Shown here piece after piece: positions 51,856-61,290 of a stretch of DNA of 64,000 bases. The notes under the pieces are model-generated. The model was not told the DNA's origin and searched no databases. It worked only from the letters and a program-made list of their open reading frames with translations. Position 1 is the stretch's first letter; each line of letters opens with the position of its first letter. The translations under genes were made by a program, and so were the position numbers. Origin of the DNA: Desulfovibrio desulfuricans DSM 642 (GTDB lineage Bacteria > Desulfobacterota > Desulfovibrionia > Desulfovibrionales > Desulfovibrionaceae); assembly GCF_000420465.1 (NCBI RefSeq), contig NZ_ATUZ01000013.1, forward strand, positions 186,001 to 250,000, given 5' to 3'.

Positions 51856-52784
51856 TGCCTGATGGTTTTCACATCGAGGTCATAGCCACGCAAAATGCTT
51901 TCCATGGTCGCCATATCCCGGTCATCAAGCACAGGGTTGTCCTTGATAGGGTATTCCATGTCGAGCTGGGCGTACTTGCCGACGCCCATTTTGTGGTAGG
52001 GGAGCAGATCAACACCCTTCAGGTTTTTCATACCTTTGTAATTATACAGAAATTTTCCTACGGCGTGCAGTTCTTCCGCATCGTCGTTGTATCCCTTCAG
52101 CAGGGGCATGCGGATACGCACGTTGCTGCCGTTTTCAAGCAGCCAGCTCAGGTTCGCCAGTATGGTCTCGTTGCGCACGCCTGTGAGGACGTAGTGCTTT
52201 TCCGGGTTCATGTGCTTGATGTCGAAGAGGAAAAGATCAACCACTTCGGCAAGCTGGCGCACCACTTCGGGGCGGGCATAGCCGCATGTTTCCATGGCGG
52301 TGTTGATGCCCTTGTGCCTACAGGCCAGGAGCAGGTTTGCCACGGCTTCCGGCTGGAGCATGGGCTCGCCGCCGCCAACGGTAACGCCCCCGCCGGAGCT
52401 CTGGTAAAAAGGCCAGTCCTGTTCCACCACTTCCAGCAGCTCAGAAATGCCCTTGCATTCGCCCGCGATGGCCAGCGCCCCCTGAGGGCAGGCCTTGACG
52501 CAGCGCCCGCAGGCGATGCAGTCAAGCTCCCTGTTTACGGTATGCTGGCCTTGCGTCCCTGCGAGCGCGTGAATGCCTGAGGGGCAGACGGGCACGCACG
52601 CGCCGCAGGAGATGCAAAGGTCTTTTTTGTACAGCACATCACAGCGCCGACGCTGGCTTTCGGGGTTTGAGCACCATTTGCAGCGAAGGGCGCAGCCCTT
52701 GAAGAAAACGATGGTGCGTATGCCCGGACCGTCATACATATTGTATTTCTGTATGTTGAAAACTATGGCTTTTCTTTCGATCAC
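51852..52784 (-). CDS. cutD: Choline TMA-lyase activating enzyme (radical SAM)
   Basis: This 310-residue radical-SAM activase has the CX3CX2C motif CALRCKWC near residue 31, with GGGEPMLQ and DIKHMNPEKH further on. Two ferredoxin clusters, CISCGACVPVCP and CIACGRCVKACP, are inserted, as in CutD and other GRE activases. It installs the glycyl radical on CutC. The start is a GTG with GGGGAAAA upstream; the gene lies 57 bp after cutC. Confidence 0.97.
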   Translation of the reverse strand: MIERKAIVFNIQKYNMYDGPGIRTIVFFKGCALRCKWCSNPESQRRRCDVLYKKDLCISCGACVPVCPSGIHALAGTQGQHTVNRELDCIACGRCVKACPQGALAIAGECKGISELLEVVEQDWPFYQSSGGGVTVGGGEPMLQPEAVANLLLACRHKGINTAMETCGYARPEVVRQLAEVVDLFLFDIKHMNPEKHYVLTGVRNETILANLSWLLENGSNVRIRMPLLKGYNDDAEELHAVGKFLYNYKGMKNLKGVDLLPYHKMGVGKYAQLDMEYPIKDNPVLDDRDMATMESILRGYDLDVKTIRH

Positions 52785-52841
52785 GGTGCTTTTCCCCTGC
52801 CGTATGCCGTTACGCTTGTGTTGCCGTAAGTACCGGGCGGC

Positions 52842-55400
52842 CTAGAAGTGGCGCAGCACGGTTCTGCTGATGATTTCGTCCTGAACGTCCTTGCACAGCT
52901 CGATGAAGAAGGCGCTGTAGCCAGCCACGCGCACAACCAGATCGCGGAAGTCCTTGGGGTTCTTCTGCGCATCAAGCAGGGTCTGGTTATCCAGATAGTT
53001 GAACTGCATTTCGCCGTTGCCAAGGATGCTGGCCGTGCGGATGAGGGTGATGACGCCCTGTTCGCCTTCGGGGGTATCCAGCAGGCCGGACATGAGCTTG
53101 AAGTTGTGCACCATGCCGATGTTCATGTTGTCGTTGGACATCTTGGACACGCTCTTGATGATGGCGGTGGGGCCTTTGACGTCCGCGCCCTGGGTGGGGC
53201 TGATGCCGTCGGAAAGGGGCTGCCATGCGCTGCGGCCGTTGGCGGATGCGCCAAGCAGCTGGCCGAAGGGCGTGTTGTTGGAGATGGACAGGGTGCCGTG
53301 GCTCAGAATGGAGTAGAGCGTGCGGTACTTGCGGTGCTCCTGCTCGGTGAACGACACGAGGTCGGCGGCGATGTCGTCGGCGTAGTCGTCGTCGTTGCCA
53401 TACTTGGGCGCGGCAAGGCAGTCTGCCAGCACGGCATCGTAGCCCTTGAAGTCGGCCTTGAGGGCTTCGTTCATGTATTCAAGCGTGTACTTCTTGTCTT
53501 CGTACACAAGCTTCTTGATGGCGGCCATGGAGTCCACATAGGTGGCAAGACCGCTCCAGACCACGCCGGGGCCGAAGTTGTACATGGCGCCGCCAGCGGC
53601 CACGTCGCAGCCGTGTTCCATGCAGCCTTCGTACATGATGGACATGAGCGGCTTGGGCGCAAAGTCGCGGTGCACGCGCTGGGAAATGACCGTGGCAACG
53701 CTGGACCACTTGGTGATGTAGCAGATCTGCTCCTTCACCGCGGCCTCGAACTTTTCGTAGGTGTCAAACTGGCTCAGGTCGCCGGAGTCGGGGCAGACCT
53801 GCTTGCCGTACCACAGCGGCACGCCGTGGTTGAGCACCAGTTCGATGCAGATGGGCCACTGGGTGTAGGCAGTGGAGGTCCACTGGTAGAGGCGGCCCGC
53901 TTTCTGCGGTTCCACGCAACCCATGAGGCAGTAGTCGCGGGCGTCTTCAATGCTCACGCCCTTGGCCAGCATCATCTTGATGTGGGTGTCGTCAAAGTGC
54001 ACGGCGGGGAAGCCCATGCCGGAACGGATGACGGCCACGATTTTCTTGAGGTATTCCTGCGGCGAGGAATTGTGCACGCGGGTTGCCAGCGAGGGCTGGT
54101 AAATACGCACGTGGCGCACTGCGTCCATGAGCAGGTAGGTCAGCTCGTTGGTGGCGTCGCGTCCTTCACGGGTAACGCCGCCCACGCACATGTTCACGAA
54201 GGGCTGGTATCCGGCAAAGAACTTGGAGCTGCCTTCGCTGGTGAGCCACATCATTTCAGACATCTTGATGAGCATGCAGCCAGCGAGGTCAAAGGCTTCG
54301 CAGGGGGTCATGCGGCCAGCTTCGATATCGGCCTTGTAGAGGGGGTACATGTACTGGTCAACGCGGCCAATGGACATGCCTGTCTGGTTTTCTTCAACCA
54401 CCAGCAGGGATTCCACGGTCCATACAGCCTGAATGGCTTCCCAGAAGGTGGTGGGAGCATGGGCGGGAACGCGGGCGTTGACCTCGGAAATCTTGAGCAG
54501 TTCGGCCTTGCGCTTGGGATCGTGTTCTTTTTCCGCAAGATGGGCGGCGTATTCCGACATGCGCTTTGCATAGCACATGACGCCTTCGGTGGTTTCGATC
54601 ACCGACTTGTAGAAGTAGATTTTGTCGATATCTTCGGGATTGGCGTAATCCAGGTGCGTCAGGTGTTCCTGCGCTTCATGCTGAATGTCCAGCATGCCCT
54701 TTTTCATCAGGATGACGTCATAGCCGGGGTTGGAGTCGCCGCCGCCGTTGAGGGCGTGGTACGAGCAGTCGGACACGTAGGATTCGCCCGAAAGTTCCCA
54801 CAGACCGGCTTCGCGGTACTGGGCCTCGCAATATTCGTCAACGGACTTGCCTTCCCAGTAGGGGAAGATTTCTTCGCGCAGAACTTTCTTGTCTTCTTCA
54901 GCAAGATAGAAGGGGTCCTGCGGGCGGGAGCCGATGGTGTCCAGCTCGTCGCGCAGCCAGCGCCAGGAAATATCGGGCGAAAACGCGCCAGCGCGCGGCG
55001 CGCCGTTGGGTGCGCCCACGATGAGTTCGTTATCCTGAATGACCAGGGGCGCTGTTTCGCAGCAGTAGCGGAAAGCCTTGGCGCGCAGCAGAATGCGCGG
55101 CATGCCGGGGTTTTCGCTGTCAATCTTGGTAATGGCGCGCGCACGGTGAATGGTGATGCGCGGCATCTGCAAAAGATAGTTGGTCTTGAGCTTGAGGTGG
55201 CGCTCGGTAGGGCCGTCAGGCACGTTGACGCCGTCAGACACGCCAGCCTTGGGGCCGGAATGCTGCGCAGGGGCAGTGGGCGTGAGGGTAACAGCCGAGC
55301 CGGAAGACGTGGCAAATATCTTGCGCAGCGTTTCGCGCTCTTCGGGCGTCAGGCTTTTGGTGACTTCTGCTATCTTTTGAGTAAAATCATGAAGATCCAC
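52842..55400 (-). CDS. cutC: Choline trimethylamine-lyase, glycyl-radical enzyme
   Basis: This 852-residue enzyme cleaves choline to trimethylamine and acetaldehyde. Its radical glycine is G827 in RVAGYSA, and the thiyl Cys and base are C495 and E497 in GCVEPQ. Choline-pocket residues known from D. alaskensis CutC are all present, with a +6 numbering offset: Y214 and D222 in [17 protein letters not shown], and T508 and Y512 in [10 protein letters not shown]. The N-terminal helix [21 protein letters not shown] plus a flexible linker is a probable encapsulation signal. The start is GTG with GGAGG upstream. Confidence 0.98.
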   Translation of the reverse strand: MDLHDFTQKIAEVTKSLTPEERETLRKIFATSSGSAVTLTPTAPAQHSGPKAGVSDGVNVPDGPTERHLKLKTNYLLQMPRITIHRARAITKIDSENPGMPRILLRAKAFRYCCETAPLVIQDNELIVGAPNGAPRAGAFSPDISWRWLRDELDTIGSRPQDPFYLAEEDKKVLREEIFPYWEGKSVDEYCEAQYREAGLWELSGESYVSDCSYHALNGGGDSNPGYDVILMKKGMLDIQHEAQEHLTHLDYANPEDIDKIYFYKSVIETTEGVMCYAKRMSEYAAHLAEKEHDPKRKAELLKISEVNARVPAHAPTTFWEAIQAVWTVESLLVVEENQTGMSIGRVDQYMYPLYKADIEAGRMTPCEAFDLAGCMLIKMSEMMWLTSEGSSKFFAGYQPFVNMCVGGVTREGRDATNELTYLLMDAVRHVRIYQPSLATRVHNSSPQEYLKKIVAVIRSGMGFPAVHFDDTHIKMMLAKGVSIEDARDYCLMGCVEPQKAGRLYQWTSTAYTQWPICIELVLNHGVPLWYGKQVCPDSGDLSQFDTYEKFEAAVKEQICYITKWSSVATVISQRVHRDFAPKPLMSIMYEGCMEHGCDVAAGGAMYNFGPGVVWSGLATYVDSMAAIKKLVYEDKKYTLEYMNEALKADFKGYDAVLADCLAAPKYGNDDDYADDIAADLVSFTEQEHRKYRTLYSILSHGTLSISNNTPFGQLLGASANGRSAWQPLSDGISPTQGADVKGPTAIIKSVSKMSNDNMNIGMVHNFKLMSGLLDTPEGEQGVITLIRTASILGNGEMQFNYLDNQTLLDAQKNPKDFRDLVVRVAGYSAFFIELCKDVQDEIISRTVLRHF

Positions 55401-55458
55401 GTTGATTCCTCCATGGTTTGCGATGGCGGCTCCGGCTGTTGCCGGGGCTTGTTCCGCA

Positions 55459-56910
55459 TCACCTGTTCAATTCATTGAGAGCCTTGCGCAAAACGCGCCG
55501 CAGTGCGTCTGAAACGGGGTCGGTCTGGTCGCTCTGCTGTTCCCTGAACGAGAAGCCGCGAACGCCGTAACCCACCTTGCGCCGATAAATGAGATTCATT
55601 GGTGAAATGTTGTCGGAGCTGAATCCGTGCCCGGCCAGACCGCTGCCCTGCGTCATGGAAGGAAAAAGGTCGGTGGTGAGGCCCATGCCGCCAAAAGCGG
55701 CAGGCGTGTTGACCAGCATGCGGGCCACGGGCTTTTTGAGCGCGAACTGCTGGATGATCTCATCATCCTGGCTGTGTATGGTCATGGTTTGGGCGTGACC
55801 CTCGCGCAGCAGAAGTTCGAGGCATTTTTCGCAGGCATGCCGCCAGTCCGGTTCAACATAATAGGCAAGCACAGGGGCCAGCAGTTCCCTGATAAAGGGG
55901 TCGGCGGGGTCTACGTAGCGGCGTTCAACCAGCAGCACACGCGTGCCCTGCGGCACGGCAATGCCCGCTTTTTCGGCCAGCACTGTTGCCGATTGCCCCA
56001 ACATGGCGCGGTTGCGGCGGCCATTGGGGTGAAACATGGTTTCGCTCAGGGCCTGGGCCTGCGCCTCGTTGATAAAACAGGCTCCGTTCGCCTCAAATGC
56101 CCGGCGCGCCTGCGGCTCGACCTTGCCGTCCACAATGACGCACTGTTCGGCAGATGGGGCCAGCCCGTTGTCAAAGCTCTTGCTGGCAAGGATGTCGTCC
56201 ACGGCCTTGCAAATGTCGGCAGTGGCTTCAATAAAGGCCGGGCCGTTGCCCATGCCGCCGTAGATGAAGGGCTTGCCGCTGTGGCGCGCCGCCTCAAGCA
56301 TGCTGTCCCTGCCGGTTACCAGAACCAGAGCCACAAGACGGTGGCGCATGAGTTCTTCAATGCCGCTGTCGGCGACCATGGTCAGGCAGGTCACGGAACC
56401 CTCGGGCAGGCCGTGGGCCTGACCAGCGGCAGACATGGCCGCCACCACGCGGCTGGTGCATTCCACGGCGTGCTGGTGGGGGCAAACCACAATGGAATTG
56501 CCCGCCTTAACCGCCGCAAGCACATTGCAGATGGTGGTGGAAACCGGGTTGGTGCAGGGGCTGAGGGCGGCTATAACGCCCACGGGCACACCCACTTCAA
56601 ACACGTGTTGCGCGGCATCGGCGCTCTGGGGCAGCCTGCCCACGCAGCGCATGCCCCGTACGCTCTGTATGACGCGGCGGCAGGCAAAAAGGTTTTTGGC
56701 CATTTTGTCCTGCCACACGCCGCATCCGGTTTCTTCGTGGCTCATGACGGCAAGCGACTGGGCCTCAGCGGCAGCGGCTTCAGCCATGGCTTCCACCACC
56801 GTGTCCAGTGATTCCTGAGGCATGGCGGAAAGCCGCGTCTGAGCGTCAGCCGCGTTTTCAGCAAGGATGCGAGCCTGCTGGATGGAAATAAGATCCTTGT
56901 CGCCGATCAT
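55459..56910 (-). CDS. Aldehyde dehydrogenase homologue lacking the catalytic cysteine
   Basis: This 483-residue protein is full length and clearly of the CoA-acylating aldehyde dehydrogenase family ([56 protein letters not shown]). At the active-site motif [11 protein letters not shown] it reads [11 protein letters not shown], with Pro in place of the nucleophilic Cys; I checked this in the nucleotide sequence. It keeps a C-terminal amphipathic helix, [16 protein letters not shown], like an encapsulation peptide. It may be a structural or regulatory partner in the shell. GGAGGAAAC precedes the ATG. Confidence 0.88.
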   Translation of the reverse strand: MIGDKDLISIQQARILAENAADAQTRLSAMPQESLDTVVEAMAEAAAAEAQSLAVMSHEETGCGVWQDKMAKNLFACRRVIQSVRGMRCVGRLPQSADAAQHVFEVGVPVGVIAALSPCTNPVSTTICNVLAAVKAGNSIVVCPHQHAVECTSRVVAAMSAAGQAHGLPEGSVTCLTMVADSGIEELMRHRLVALVLVTGRDSMLEAARHSGKPFIYGGMGNGPAFIEATADICKAVDDILASKSFDNGLAPSAEQCVIVDGKVEPQARRAFEANGACFINEAQAQALSETMFHPNGRRNRAMLGQSATVLAEKAGIAVPQGTRVLLVERRYVDPADPFIRELLAPVLAYYVEPDWRHACEKCLELLLREGHAQTMTIHSQDDEIIQQFALKKPVARMLVNTPAAFGGMGLTTDLFPSMTQGSGLAGHGFSSDNISPMNLIYRRKVGYGVRGFSFREQQSDQTDPVSDALRRVLRKALNELNR

Positions 56911-56930
56911 GTTTCCTCCGATGAACCCGG

Positions 56931-57527
56931 TCAGCTCAGGGCGTAGCGCCTTACAAGCCTGACAAGACGACGGTGGGGCGTGGGGATCACAGCGGAGCTG
57001 TAAACGGTAGCGCCCATATTGTTCACGGCCTTGATGCCAGCGGCCACGGCGGCCTGCACAGCGGCCACATCGCCCTGCACCAGGGCGGAGCAGTAACCGG
57101 AGGCCACGTTTTCGTAGCCGATCAGTTCCACGTCGGCGGCCTTGATCATGGCGTCCGCGCCTTCCATAAGAAAGACAATGCCGAAGGTTTCAATCATGCC
57201 CAGGGCGCGCAGACCGGGGTCGTCTTCCTGTATTTCGTCCAGCGTATGCGCACGGACAATGCCGCTCATACCGCGCGCGGGGCGGGGCATGACGTTGGTG
57301 GCCGTAAGCTTGCCCACAGAGGCGGCAGCAGCGGCGCCAGCGTCAACAGAGGCCTTTACTGCGGCCACATCGCCCCGAACCATGATGGTAACGAGCGTGG
57401 AGCCAACGTTTTCGTAGCCGACAAGATCAACATCTGCGGCTTTGAGCATGCTGTCAGCGCCGTAAATGGACGGAACCATGCCAAGAGTTTCAATCAGGCC
57501 AAGGGCTTCTTCACCTGTATACTGCAT
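56931..57527 (-). CDS. BMC-T tandem-domain shell protein
   Basis: This 198-residue protein has two BMC domains: [21 protein letters not shown] and [21 protein letters not shown], each followed by [15 protein letters not shown]. It is the first gene of the operon, 20 bp upstream of the aldehyde dehydrogenase homologue, and starts at ATG 57527 after GAGGTGAG. BMC-T trimers often form gated pores for larger cofactors; which kind this is cannot be told. Confidence 0.93.
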   Translation of the reverse strand: MQYTGEEALGLIETLGMVPSIYGADSMLKAADVDLVGYENVGSTLVTIMVRGDVAAVKASVDAGAAAAASVGKLTATNVMPRPARGMSGIVRAHTLDEIQEDDPGLRALGMIETFGIVFLMEGADAMIKAADVELIGYENVASGYCSALVQGDVAAVQAAVAAGIKAVNNMGATVYSSAVIPTPHRRLVRLVRRYALS

Positions 57528-58022
57528 ACAACTCACCTCGTGGGGACCCGTGTTCGTGTCCGGGCATAGCCGGGCGGAGCAAATCTCCTAGTTCCTTTCT
57601 AGCCGTTCCCCTATAGGGAAAAGTCAAGCCATATCCCGATTTTTTTCGTCTTGTGTGTGAAATTTGTTGCAGCCCTTGCGGTAGGCGGGTTTTGGCCCCT
57701 TGCATGGATTTTTTTTGATTTTTCCGCCTGCTGCGCGGCAATGCGAGCGCATGGCGGCTGCGGAGCGCGCAGAGGAATCAGCGGCATTTTTGCGTTTAAT
57801 TACGGGCCTGTCGCATAAATGTCTGTTTTTTGCGGCAATGGGCGCCGACCTTCCCTAAAACTGGAACCTTGGGCCAGATTTGGGGAAGCAGGCGCAGACA
57901 GATGGTTCAGACGGCATGAGCGCCTTGAGGGTGGGGGCAATGAGAGGAAGAGGCCGGAACGACTTTTGCACTATCAAGGAGGGTACGCCCCAAGCCGGAC
58001 ACCGCACATTCAGGAGAGCTTC
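57528..58022. other. Divergent control region between the cut operon and its MerR regulator
   Basis: 495 bp with no gene. It contains the MerR-type promoter at 57596-57627 for the minus-strand operon, the run TTTTTTCG near 57640, and the ribosome binding site of the regulator (AGGAGAGC). Confidence 0.7.
57596..57627 (-). promoter_or_regulatory. MerR-type promoter of the cut operon (20-bp spacer with central dyad)
   Basis: On the minus strand, TTGACT (57627-57622) and TAGAAA (57601-57596) are separated by 20 bp, too long for normal sigma-70 use but typical of MerR-activated promoters. The spacer is occupied by TTCCC-CTATA-GGGAA (57606-57620), which also contains the perfect palindrome CCCTATAGGG. 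The start of the first shell gene is 68 bp downstream. Confidence 0.8.
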
Positions 58023-58871
58023 ATGAATTCTCAGCGCTACACCATAAGCGAAATGAGTGAGACTTCGAATATTTCAAAAAAGGCCCTGCGTTTTTACGAC
58101 AAGCTGGGCCTCATCACGCCTCGCCTGCGCGGAGCCAACAACTACCGCTATTACACGCATGAAGATGTGCTCTCCGTGCCGCCTCTCAAATATTACAAGC
58201 AGATGGGATTCCGGCTTGAAGAAATCCGCGCGGCCTTTGATGCGGACAGCAACGCCTCGCTGCGGGCACTGCGCGAGATGTTTACTACCAAGATGGAAGA
58301 CCTGCGGCAGGAAGAAGACGTGCTGCGTTTGCGCTCGGCCTCCATCCATGACTGGCTTGAGCTGCTGCACGAGGCGGAAATGGTACTGGATAACGACCTG
58401 CGGCAGGTCTCGGTCAAATATGTTCCGCCGCAGAACCTGCTGTTTCATGACGAGGTGTTCTCTCTGGACATCAAGTCCACCATCATCAATATGGGTTTCA
58501 CCAATTATGTTGAATCGCTGGACAATAATATTGCCGGGCCGGTCATTGTCCATTTTTCTTCGGTAGACGACAGGCTGAAAAAGGTGGAGCAGCCCATACA
58601 GGTTTTGCAGCGCCCCATGCGCCCCTGCAAGCCGGAGCTGATGCAGACGCTTGGGGGCGTGCTCATGGCAAGCTGCTACCACATAGGCCCTTACGAAACC
58701 ATCAGCGACACCTACCGCAAGCTGCAACGCTGGTGTGCATCCAACAGCTATGTGCATGCATCGGATGCGTTTGAACGGTATGTCACCGATTACTGGACAA
58801 CCAACAATGAAGCGCTTTTTGTGACCGAAGTCCTAGTGCGGGTGCGCCGCCCCAACGACACATTCGTTTAG
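58023..58871 (+). CDS. MerR family regulator with GyrI-like effector domain
   Basis: This 282-residue regulator has an N-terminal MerR HTH: YTISEMSETSNISKKALRFYD, then YYTHEDVLSVPPLKYYKQMGFRLEEIR. A coiled dimerisation helix (about residues 85-120) and a C-terminal AraC-effector/GyrI-like domain (about residues 130-280) follow, with MASCYHIGPYETISDTYRKL. GyrI-like domains bind small amphipathic cations, which would fit choline as an inducer (inference). AGGAGAGC precedes ATG 58023. It is divergent from the cut operon and is the obvious candidate for its activator. Confidence 0.93.
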   Translation: MNSQRYTISEMSETSNISKKALRFYDKLGLITPRLRGANNYRYYTHEDVLSVPPLKYYKQMGFRLEEIRAAFDADSNASLRALREMFTTKMEDLRQEEDVLRLRSASIHDWLELLHEAEMVLDNDLRQVSVKYVPPQNLLFHDEVFSLDIKSTIINMGFTNYVESLDNNIAGPVIVHFSSVDDRLKKVEQPIQVLQRPMRPCKPELMQTLGGVLMASCYHIGPYETISDTYRKLQRWCASNSYVHASDAFERYVTDYWTTNNEALFVTEVLVRVRRPNDTFV

Positions 58872-58918
58872 GCGGAAGCATGCCGCCGGGCGGTGTTTGG
58901 CACAGCCCGGCAAAAGTG

Positions 58919-58957
58919 AAGGCCGTTGCCCGGAGAGTCCGGGTAACGGCCTTTTTT
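58919..58957 (+). terminator. Terminator of the MerR gene
   Basis: A 16-bp stem (58919-58934 / 58938-58953) with a 3-nt loop and one G-T pair is followed by the T-run TTTTTTG. Confidence 0.9.
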
Positions 58958-58981
58958 GCGTAATATTTACAATCGCAGTGC

Positions 58982-59029
58982 ATAAAAATGGGCCTGCCGC
59001 CGACCAGTATGCGTGGTTGGCAGCAGGCC
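58982..59029 (-). terminator. Terminator of the porin gene
   Basis: An imperfect 15-bp stem (58991-59006 / 59014-59029) with a 7-nt loop is followed on the minus strand by CATTTTTATG. Confidence 0.8.
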
Positions 59030-59057
59030 TGTACCGGAGGAAGGAACCGCCGGATCT

Positions 59058-60632
59058 TTAGAACTTGTACTGGAAGACCACCTGACCCTTCCAGGCGTCC
59101 TGCTTGGAGTAGGAGCCGAAGTTCTGGTAGCTCTTGTTCCAGGTGCTGCTGTCCATGTAGTTGGCCACGTAGCCCAGTTCAACGTTCATCTCAAGATTGT
59201 CGTAAATCTTGTAGGAAGAAATCACGTTGAATTCCAGCAGGCCATCATTGGTGGTCATGTAAGGGCCGTCAAACATGTTGGACGTGGAATCCCACGCATT
59301 GGCATGGTCCATGTACTTGACCATGGAGGGGCTGTTGGTGCCGCCCCAGTAGGCCACGCGGAAGGTGTGGGTGAGCCTGTCGAGGAAGCTGACGTCGCGG
59401 ATCTGCGCGCCAAAGCCCCAGGTGCCAGCGTAGGACAGGGACTTGTCCATGAAGTTGACGTTGGGGCTCCAGCCGAGGTTGCCATCGCCCATGAAGGACG
59501 TGAAGTTGCCGTAAGCACATACGGAAGGCAGGCGCTCGGAACCGTTCTTGACGTTGCCGTCATCGCCGGAAGCGTACCAGCCGAACACGCCGGGCACGCC
59601 CCAGTCGAGCTTGTATTCCACAAGGGCCTTGGCCAGCCAGCCCTGGCGCTGGGTGCTGCCGTGAACCACATCGTTGGCGTTGTTGCGGCGCATCACGTTG
59701 AAGCTGCCCATCTGTTCTACAAAGCCGTAGTTGGTGTCGAATTCAATGTTCCAGGGTTCCAGAGCCGTAACCTTAACAGGCAGGCCAGCCCAGAACACGG
59801 TGCCGTATTCCTTGGAGGCATTGGTCACGCCGGTCACGTTAAGGCCGTGGCCCGCGCCGATCTTGTTCAGGTAGGGGTACAGGGAGGTGGCGGGGGAGCC
59901 ATCATTGAGCCCATAGTTGGTGAACGCGCCAAACTTGCCAGTGTTGCGGCCCATCATGCCGGGCATGACCCAGGGGGTGATGCTGATGCCGTCAAAGGTC
60001 AGGGGCATGCTCAGGGCAAACAGGTCCATGTTATCAAGATAACTGGCCTTGTCGTTGCTGATCACGTTGTTGTAGGTGCCGCCCTGATAGTTGTCGTTGA
60101 AGGGGCGCATCCACAGGGCGGTGAGGCCCACGTTTTTGTTGAAGGCATAGTTGCCAACCACAGCGGCAGCCTGGGTGTCAAACACCGCAGAGCCGCCAGC
60201 GGCGTTGGGCAGGGCCAGATACTGCAAGCCCATCTTGAACTTCAGATCGGTCTGCGGAACCGACCACTGCATGTTGGCCTGGGTCACGCGCACCAGGGTG
60301 CCGTCCGCACCAAGGGCGGAACCCTGACCGGATCTGCCCCAATCCTGCGGGCCAAGCTTGAACTGCACGCTGCCCATCAGGTTTTCAGAAGCAATGGCGT
60401 CAAGGAAAAGCAGGACGCGCTGACGCGAAACAAACTGGTCAGAGTTGTTGGCTTTCTGTTTTGCCCCATTGGTCGTCACGTCCTTGGTCAGGCTGGAATC
60501 GCCCACGCCAAAGCCCATCGACCAGATGCCCCGTGCCTTGAAATCCACCGCTTCGGCAGACTGCCCAAACGCCAACCCCAATGTAAGCGCAAGAGCTGCT
60601 GCGGAAAGAATGGTTTTCCGTTTCAAAGACAT
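59058..60632 (-). CDS. Desulfovibrio-type outer-membrane homotrimeric porin
   Basis: This 524-residue protein has a signal peptide (LSAAALALTLGLAFGQSAEA). The mature start, VDFKARGIWSMGFGVGD, is followed by alternating amphipathic strands and a C-terminal Phe (VVFQYKF), the mark of a beta-barrel outer-membrane protein. It resembles the abundant Desulfovibrio porins annotated as outer-membrane homotrimeric porin. GGGAGGTACT precedes ATG 60632. It may admit choline or its phospho-derivatives given its neighbours, but that is inference; substrates are usually unspecific. Confidence 0.88.
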   Translation of the reverse strand: MSLKRKTILSAAALALTLGLAFGQSAEAVDFKARGIWSMGFGVGDSSLTKDVTTNGAKQKANNSDQFVSRQRVLLFLDAIASENLMGSVQFKLGPQDWGRSGQGSALGADGTLVRVTQANMQWSVPQTDLKFKMGLQYLALPNAAGGSAVFDTQAAAVVGNYAFNKNVGLTALWMRPFNDNYQGGTYNNVISNDKASYLDNMDLFALSMPLTFDGISITPWVMPGMMGRNTGKFGAFTNYGLNDGSPATSLYPYLNKIGAGHGLNVTGVTNASKEYGTVFWAGLPVKVTALEPWNIEFDTNYGFVEQMGSFNVMRRNNANDVVHGSTQRQGWLAKALVEYKLDWGVPGVFGWYASGDDGNVKNGSERLPSVCAYGNFTSFMGDGNLGWSPNVNFMDKSLSYAGTWGFGAQIRDVSFLDRLTHTFRVAYWGGTNSPSMVKYMDHANAWDSTSNMFDGPYMTTNDGLLEFNVISSYKIYDNLEMNVELGYVANYMDSSTWNKSYQNFGSYSKQDAWKGQVVFQYKF

Positions 60633-60798
60633 AGTACCTCCCAAGTTAAACGTTATCCATTTGCTACAGCCTGATCCATAAGAGAGCGGGGGCGAAATTG
60701 TCCGCGCTCAAGGGAAGCGTATCCGATCCTGCCGGGCGAGGCCTGGCCCGGCTGGTCTGGTGCAGGGGATGTAAAGAATGCAAGGGGACGGTGCGGCG

Positions 60799-60855
60799 CT
60801 TTGCGCAAAAAGGTCGCCGCAGGGCGCACTGCCGTGCAGGTGCTTTTGCGCAAAG
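60799..60855. promoter_or_regulatory. Pair of identical TTTGCGCAAA palindromes
   Basis: CTTTGCGCAAAA (60799-60810) and TTTTGCGCAAAG (60844-60855) form a perfect 12-bp inverted repeat. Each arm contains the 10-bp palindrome TTTGCGCAAA, with centres 45 bp apart. This could be a large hairpin or two operator sites; the regulator is unknown. Confidence 0.5.
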
Positions 60856-61027
60856 AGGGAGCTGTGGAAAGCAGCAACAGGCATGGGTGCAGCCAAGGAC
60901 GCCTCACGGTGTGTTTGGTCAGAACAGGTTTGTTGCATGTTTGCATCCTGTGTGCCAAATTTCACCATGCTGAATTAATTTACTTTTTTACTGTATTGCT
61001 TATGAATGGGGTAAATACGCGGCAGAG

Positions 61028-61120
61028 TTGTCGTATGTTGCGACAAAAAAATTTTTCATAAAAATTCAATAAATTAAGTATTATAACAATTTTGATTGAA
61101 AAACACGACACATTTGTCGT
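61028..61120. promoter_or_regulatory. Two TGTCGT/ACGACA dyads upstream of the phosphodiesterase
   Basis: TTGTCG-tatgttg-CGACAA (61028-61046) and ACGACA-catt-TGTCGT (61105-61120) use the same half-site in opposite order, bracketing an AT-rich promoter-like stretch. They may be binding sites for one regulator. Confidence 0.45.
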
Positions 61121-61290
61121 CAATTTGGGCGTTGCTGCATGTTCCGCAAAGAACGGATTGGGAAAAAGTGAGGTCTGGCGGGCATGGCGAAAGGGCAGGG
61201 GACGTTGTGAATCATTTGGCATGCAAATTGAAGGGAGGGGCGCGTTAATATCACAACAGTGCCCGTCGGTACTACGAAGGAGTTTTAATC

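Larger units (their letters stand above)
60633..61290. other. Divergent control region between porin and phosphodiesterase
   Basis: 658 bp without a credible gene; AT-rich from 60960 to 61110. It holds the TTTGCGCAAA pair (60799-60855) and two TGTCGT-type dyads (61028-61046, 61105-61120). It ends with the ribosome binding site GAAGGAGTTTTAATC. Confidence 0.6.

Noticed and set aside
52842..55400. Alternative glycyl-radical enzyme functions (diol dehydratase, isethionate lyase, pyruvate formate-lyase)
   Set aside because: The choline-pocket residues and the GCVEPQ motif match CutC, as does total length. The downstream activase and acetaldehyde-specific cargo fit choline cleavage.
57819..58022. 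Longer MerR protein starting 68 codons upstream
   Set aside because: MerR proteins begin just before the HTH, and AGGAGAGC points to 58023.
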